From Isoetes taiwanensis (taxonomy: Eukaryota > Streptophyta > Lycopodiopsida > Isoetales > Isoetaceae), in NCBI GenBank assembly GCA_021234155.1, contig JAJEKV010000003.1:33587166-33651165 (forward strand): a stretch of 64,000 nt of DNA. The letters run 5' to 3'. Both the position numbers and the translations under genes were made by a program. The notes under the pieces are model-generated. The model was not told the origin of the DNA, made no database searches, and saw only the letters and a list, made by a program, of their open reading frames with translations. Each line of letters opens with the position of its first letter. Position 1 is the stretch's first letter. Shown in pieces: positions 60,146 through 64,000 of the stretch.

Positions 60146-61484
60146 TAGCAGCCCTCAACTCGTGTTCTATTCTATCAACAAGCATATTTGCCCTAAATCC
60201 ACTATTGTTATGCCCAAATTTTGTAGACCATGATTGTGAATATTTAATATGCATGTTGGTTGTGGTTGGGCTAATGGATCAATTCGATGTGGTTTGGCGT
60301 AATTATTCTGGTCGCATATTCCATAGTTAGGTTATGGTGCACCATGGCATAATTGAACTAGGGGCGTAACCTGGTGGGTTGTGGGGCTTTTGGGATATCT
60401 AACTAAAGTCTAATGGAGTTAGACAATGTAAATATCTAATGGCCCATTAATTCTTTAAGACTATTGAATGGATGATGGTTTCATTAACCATTGAGAAAAA
60501 AGTGAGCACCCTTAAAGCGGGTGGCTCATCTTTACGGTTTGGAAGCAGCCGGATGTGCCCCGGGGAGGGGGGCTGTGATAGATCGGCTACTAGCCGATTA
60601 CGCTTTCGGGTTGGTTTCTGGCAGAACCACCTGCCCACAGATTTGGTGCCACGTGGCCTTGCCGTGCTGGCGAATATTCTGATAAAAGAGGCGGTGGAGA
60701 TAATCTGTAACAGGCAGGAAGGCTGAAGGAAATAGAAAGAGAAGGAAGTCGAATTCAAGGATAATGCATTGAGGCGAGACATTGTGCAAGGATTTGCGCT
60801 CGTGCAACAAAGGAGGCTTGATCACAGGTGAGCCACAAAGTTGTTTATGTCGCTTTGATGGCAGAGTCATGGTGGCAGTCTGCAATATAAAGCTTGCCTT
60901 AAGTTTGGAACATGTATATATCATGGAAGCTTCGACATACTCCCTCTGGATAAGAGAGGGCTTGCTTCAAATTGATGCCTCTAGCTGAGCTTTTCCTTGT
61001 AAAGCCTTGTAGAATTAGCAGGAACTAACTAATAAGCCAGTTAGAAGTTAGGAGTTAGCTAATGTCTAACATATAATAACGTCTAACTAGCTATTCTCAA
61101 ACATACTAATGCCGTTAGTTTCAACACCAAAAAAAAAAAAGAGAGAGAGAGAGAATCAGATTTTGCAAATTTAATATATCACCTAGACTAATTTCGGCAC
61201 GTAAACTTGCAATAAAAAAAACTAAAATTATACTCTATCTTATCCCAATCACAGTTGCAATGTTAATATAAACCTGTCACAGTTGCAATTTGGAACAAAA
61301 ACCATACACTGAGTTCATTCTTAAAGTAAAACATAATTGACAATATAAAACTAAACAAGATATAAAAATCTTCAAACATGCCATTTTGAACCTGCAATAC
61401 ACATATATATAGTACATATAAAATCAGCTACAAATTAATGTTTCAAAGTCTCAAATTAAAATACTTACCATATATATTCCTTCT
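60146..61484. other. no gene seen
   Basis: A GC-rich patch lies at 60540-60680 with a hairpin ATCGGCTACTAGCCGAT. A short GA run is at 61141-61154. Open frames have no family features. Confidence 0.4.
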
Positions 61485-64000
61485 TCAAGTCAAGTCTCTA
61501 ATACTGTGTGTTCTCCTGAGCCCCCAACTTGATGACTGTTCATGTCCATGCACATAATCATCATGCTCCTTCACATCCTCATTATCATTAGCACCATCAT
61601 GTAAATCCTCATCCGAAGAATCCTCATCAGCACAACCTCGCTCCTCCTCATATGTTATATCTTCACTCTCCTCCTCTATACAATTCATATCAAAGATAAT
61701 TGCGGGCTGAATTATAGCGGCACTCTCCACAATGTCATCCACTGTCTTTTGTACCAGTAGTAGCCATTCATCATTCTTTTCAAGGTGGATCTTATCATAG
61801 TTTTTGTAACGTTCCTAACCGACATGCCCTTAGCCAACTGGGCAAAATCGTCTAGACATTTATGAGTAGTCGCTTCTACCCATTTATGCCGGTGTCTCGG
61901 GAACGCCCCACAGGCACATTCAAGGTTCGTATACTCGAGGGGTCTACCATGAGCCCGTTACAGTCTCTTCCACTAGAACTATGCTCGTCCTCGAGCATCC
62001 AAGGCTACTCGAGGGGTCTACCATGAGCCCGTTACAGTCTCTCCCACTAGAACTATGCTCGTCCTCGAGCATCCAAGGCTATACCATGTTTATATCGTAC
62101 CATGTCACAATGATTACCACCCTTGCATATAGGCACCCATGGAGACTCAAACTCGAGACCTGCTCTGATACCAACTGTAACATTCCTAACCGACATGCCC
62201 TTAGCCAACTGGGCAAAATCGTCTAGACATTTATGAGTAGTCGCTTCTACCCATTTATGCCGGTGTCTCGGGAATGCCCCACAGGCACATTCAAGGTTCG
62301 TATACTCGAGGGGTCTACCATGAGCCCGTTACAGTTTTCCTCAATTCTTTTGCCATCACTTCTCTCTAATTTTTCAAATAGGTGAAGGTTTGTATGAATG
62401 AAAACCAGTTTTTCAGCATTAGAGGACTTAAGTCTATTCCTCTTCTTAGTAACAATACCTGCATATGAACTAATTTCTTTCACAAGGACTGCTACATGTC
62501 CCTTGCCCCAATATACGCATTGCCAATGTCCTCAGTTATGGGAGAGAACTTCCAAAGTTTTGCCACCATTGCAAGGGCGCTAACATTTGATCCCTCAACT
62601 TAGCAGCAGGCAAATGGTGTAGCCCTTGTTCAATTCCCAAGGTGTTTCTAAAATTCGATAGTTGCTCATTCAACTTAGTTTGGAGTTGGATATCATCTTT
62701 AGTATACCTAATAACAAGGGATGATTAGCAATACAAAGAAGAAAACAAAAACTATTATTATGCACAACTAGTTGGGAAAGAAATATTTCTAACAAATTAT
62801 AATGAAGATGGATCTATTACGTACCTTGAGAGAAAGGTCCATCAATCTTTTGTCAAGTCCTCATCGAATAAAGCTCCCTCATGTTGAGGACCCTCCCTAA
62901 ACAAAGGGTTCACTAAATATCCTACTCCATGTAATGGAGAGTAAAGCATCTCCCATCTTGGAACTAATCCCTCGTGCAATTCCATCATACAACTTATGAC
63001 GGAGTCTATCTTCCAAGCTTGCACTTTACCTTTCATTTCCTTAAGAACCTCCACCAAATGGTCCATGCACTCATAAACTAATCCCATGGTGGAACCTTCC
63101 CTATCGACCAACCACAATACTTTCAATAAAGGAGTGAGAACATATACTATTTCCTTAGCATGTGTAAAAAAATCAGCACCTCTAATCAAGGAATAGACTT
63201 CCTCACCAATGAGTGTCCTTGAATGTTTCTAATGACTCCAATCATTGCTCATGATCATCTTCACCAAGGATTTCTCAACATCCTCACTTAATAATTGTTC
63301 CAACACAATAAAAATACATGCAAAATGTGTTGCCGCAGCTTTAAGCAAAGACCTCTTACAAAACTTATGCCATAATGATATACCTGACTCCTTTGACGTG
63401 ATAAATGTAACAATTTTTTCTGCTCCCTTTACCGATGGAAGAACCCAATCTAATCTCCCAATGTCCTCAAACAAAAGGTCCAAGAAATGGCATGCACACC
63501 TCGTATAAAATATGGAAGGGAAGTCCTTTTCCAACATAATACATGCTTTGACACAATTGGAGCCAGTGTCGGTCACTACTTGAACAACATGCTCAACACC
63601 AACAGATTCAACAACTTTTCTCAACTCGTCATACAAGAATTGAGCATCCTTCTTCTTACCACTAGCATCTACGGATTTCAAAAACACAGAGCCATAATAA
63701 TTTGATGCCACAAAATTTATAATGGGCCTTTTCTTTATGTCAGACCAACCATCAGAACAAATAGTCACATCATACCTCTTCCAAGTTTCCATCACGGGCT
63801 TAAGCCTTTCTTGCACTACTGAGTATTCTGCTGACAAATGCTTCCCCTTCAAATCACTAAAGCTAAGGGGTTGGTATCCTTCCCCAGCTTTATCCATGGC
63901 CTTGCAATAATCCTTAAAAACCTTACTTTGAGCAACATTATATGCAATCCTTGCACCATAGAATAACCTTCGTTGTGCTTCATCCGCTTTATTCCTGTAG
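61485..64000 (-). pseudogene. hAT transposase (DUF659 / dimerisation type), incomplete at the window edge
   Basis: hAT transposases cut and paste DNA elements with short inverted repeats. The frame is open at 64000 and runs AYNVAQSKVFKDYCKAMDKA. The DUF659 catalytic region follows: YDVTICSDGWSDIKKRPIIN, FLKSVDASGKKKDA, EHVVQVVTDTGSNCVKACIM and TRCACHFLDLLFEDIGRLDW. An in-frame TAG at 63229-63231 cuts the frame after NDWSH; the same frame resumes KHSRTLIGEEVYSLIRGADF and VLWLVDREGSTMGLVYECMD to 62842. A further exon (about 62720-62560) has LAPLQWWQNFGS. TKKRNRLKSSNAEKLVFIHT, the C-terminal dimerisation region, is at 62350-62480. A TRIM at 61805-62333 splits codons after RIEEN; beyond it the reading resumes YDKIHLEKNDEWLLLVQKTV and ends in an acidic tail. 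Confidence 0.85.
61805..62333 (-). mobile_element. complete TRIM retrotransposon, 5 bp target duplication
   Basis: Two 158 bp LTRs (61805-61962 and 62176-62333) run TGTAAC...GTTACA. The target duplication is GTTTT on both sides (61800-61804, 62334-62338). In minus orientation the primer-binding site TGGTATCAGAG lies just inside the 62176 LTR, and the purine-rich tract GTGGGAGAGAC is at the other end. The interior carries an extra copy of 28 bp of LTR end plus about 45 bp of adjoining tract. The LTRs differ at two positions only. It is the same family as 7535-7972. Confidence 0.93.

Noticed and set aside
60472-60924. Several overlapping frames near a GC-rich patch
   Set aside because: Open by base composition on both strands, with no recognisable domain.

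Overview
The window looks like nuclear DNA of a land plant, most likely a fern. Genes have short AT-rich GT-AG introns. There are several PLS-type pentatricopeptide (PPR) genes with HIHAH, YAKCG and AQHG style motifs, a 2-oxoglutarate dioxygenase, a leucine-rich-repeat receptor kinase, beta-amylase exons and many plant-type retroelements. The fern assignment is inference from PPR style and transposon load. No bacterial, viral or organellar gene block was seen.

Only two genes look intact: a 671-residue PPR gene (55643-57658, minus) and a two-exon gene for a 64-residue membrane protein (24695-25718, plus). Other gene-like blocks are decayed: a dioxygenase (5708-6778), a PPR gene with one frame break (31504-33307), an LRR receptor-kinase fragment with a duplicated segment (37431-38112), and an ARM-repeat fragment joined to PPR remnants (38803-40330).

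Most of the rest is transposon-derived. Left to right: a TRIM element (7535-7972); a poly(A)-ended retrosequence (10470-11840); a 4.5 kb terminal-inverted-repeat element with an exact 8 bp target duplication that carries beta-amylase exons (12267-16769); a 622 bp hAT-type MITE (17125-17746); a LINE on the minus strand (18391-23655) whose ORF1 is split by a 2.0 kb hAT-type element (21392-23388); LINE 3' ends (24218, 29418, 35680, 46020, 50440-50740, 53040, 53160, 60060); two copia fragments joined by one LTR (42485-44520); a candidate large inverted-repeat element (44525-50116); a LINE ORF1 followed directly by a 3' tail (52370-53105); and a hAT transposase gene running off the right edge, interrupted by a second, complete TRIM (61805-62333).

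The elements are nested, so relative ages can be read: the LINE is older than the hAT element inside its ORF1, and the hAT transposase is older than the TRIM inside it. The three elements with 8 bp target duplications lie within about 11 kb. The best candidate for something undescribed is the 4.5 kb gene-carrying element, followed by the shared LINE 3' end with changing microsatellite tails and the 64-residue protein gene.
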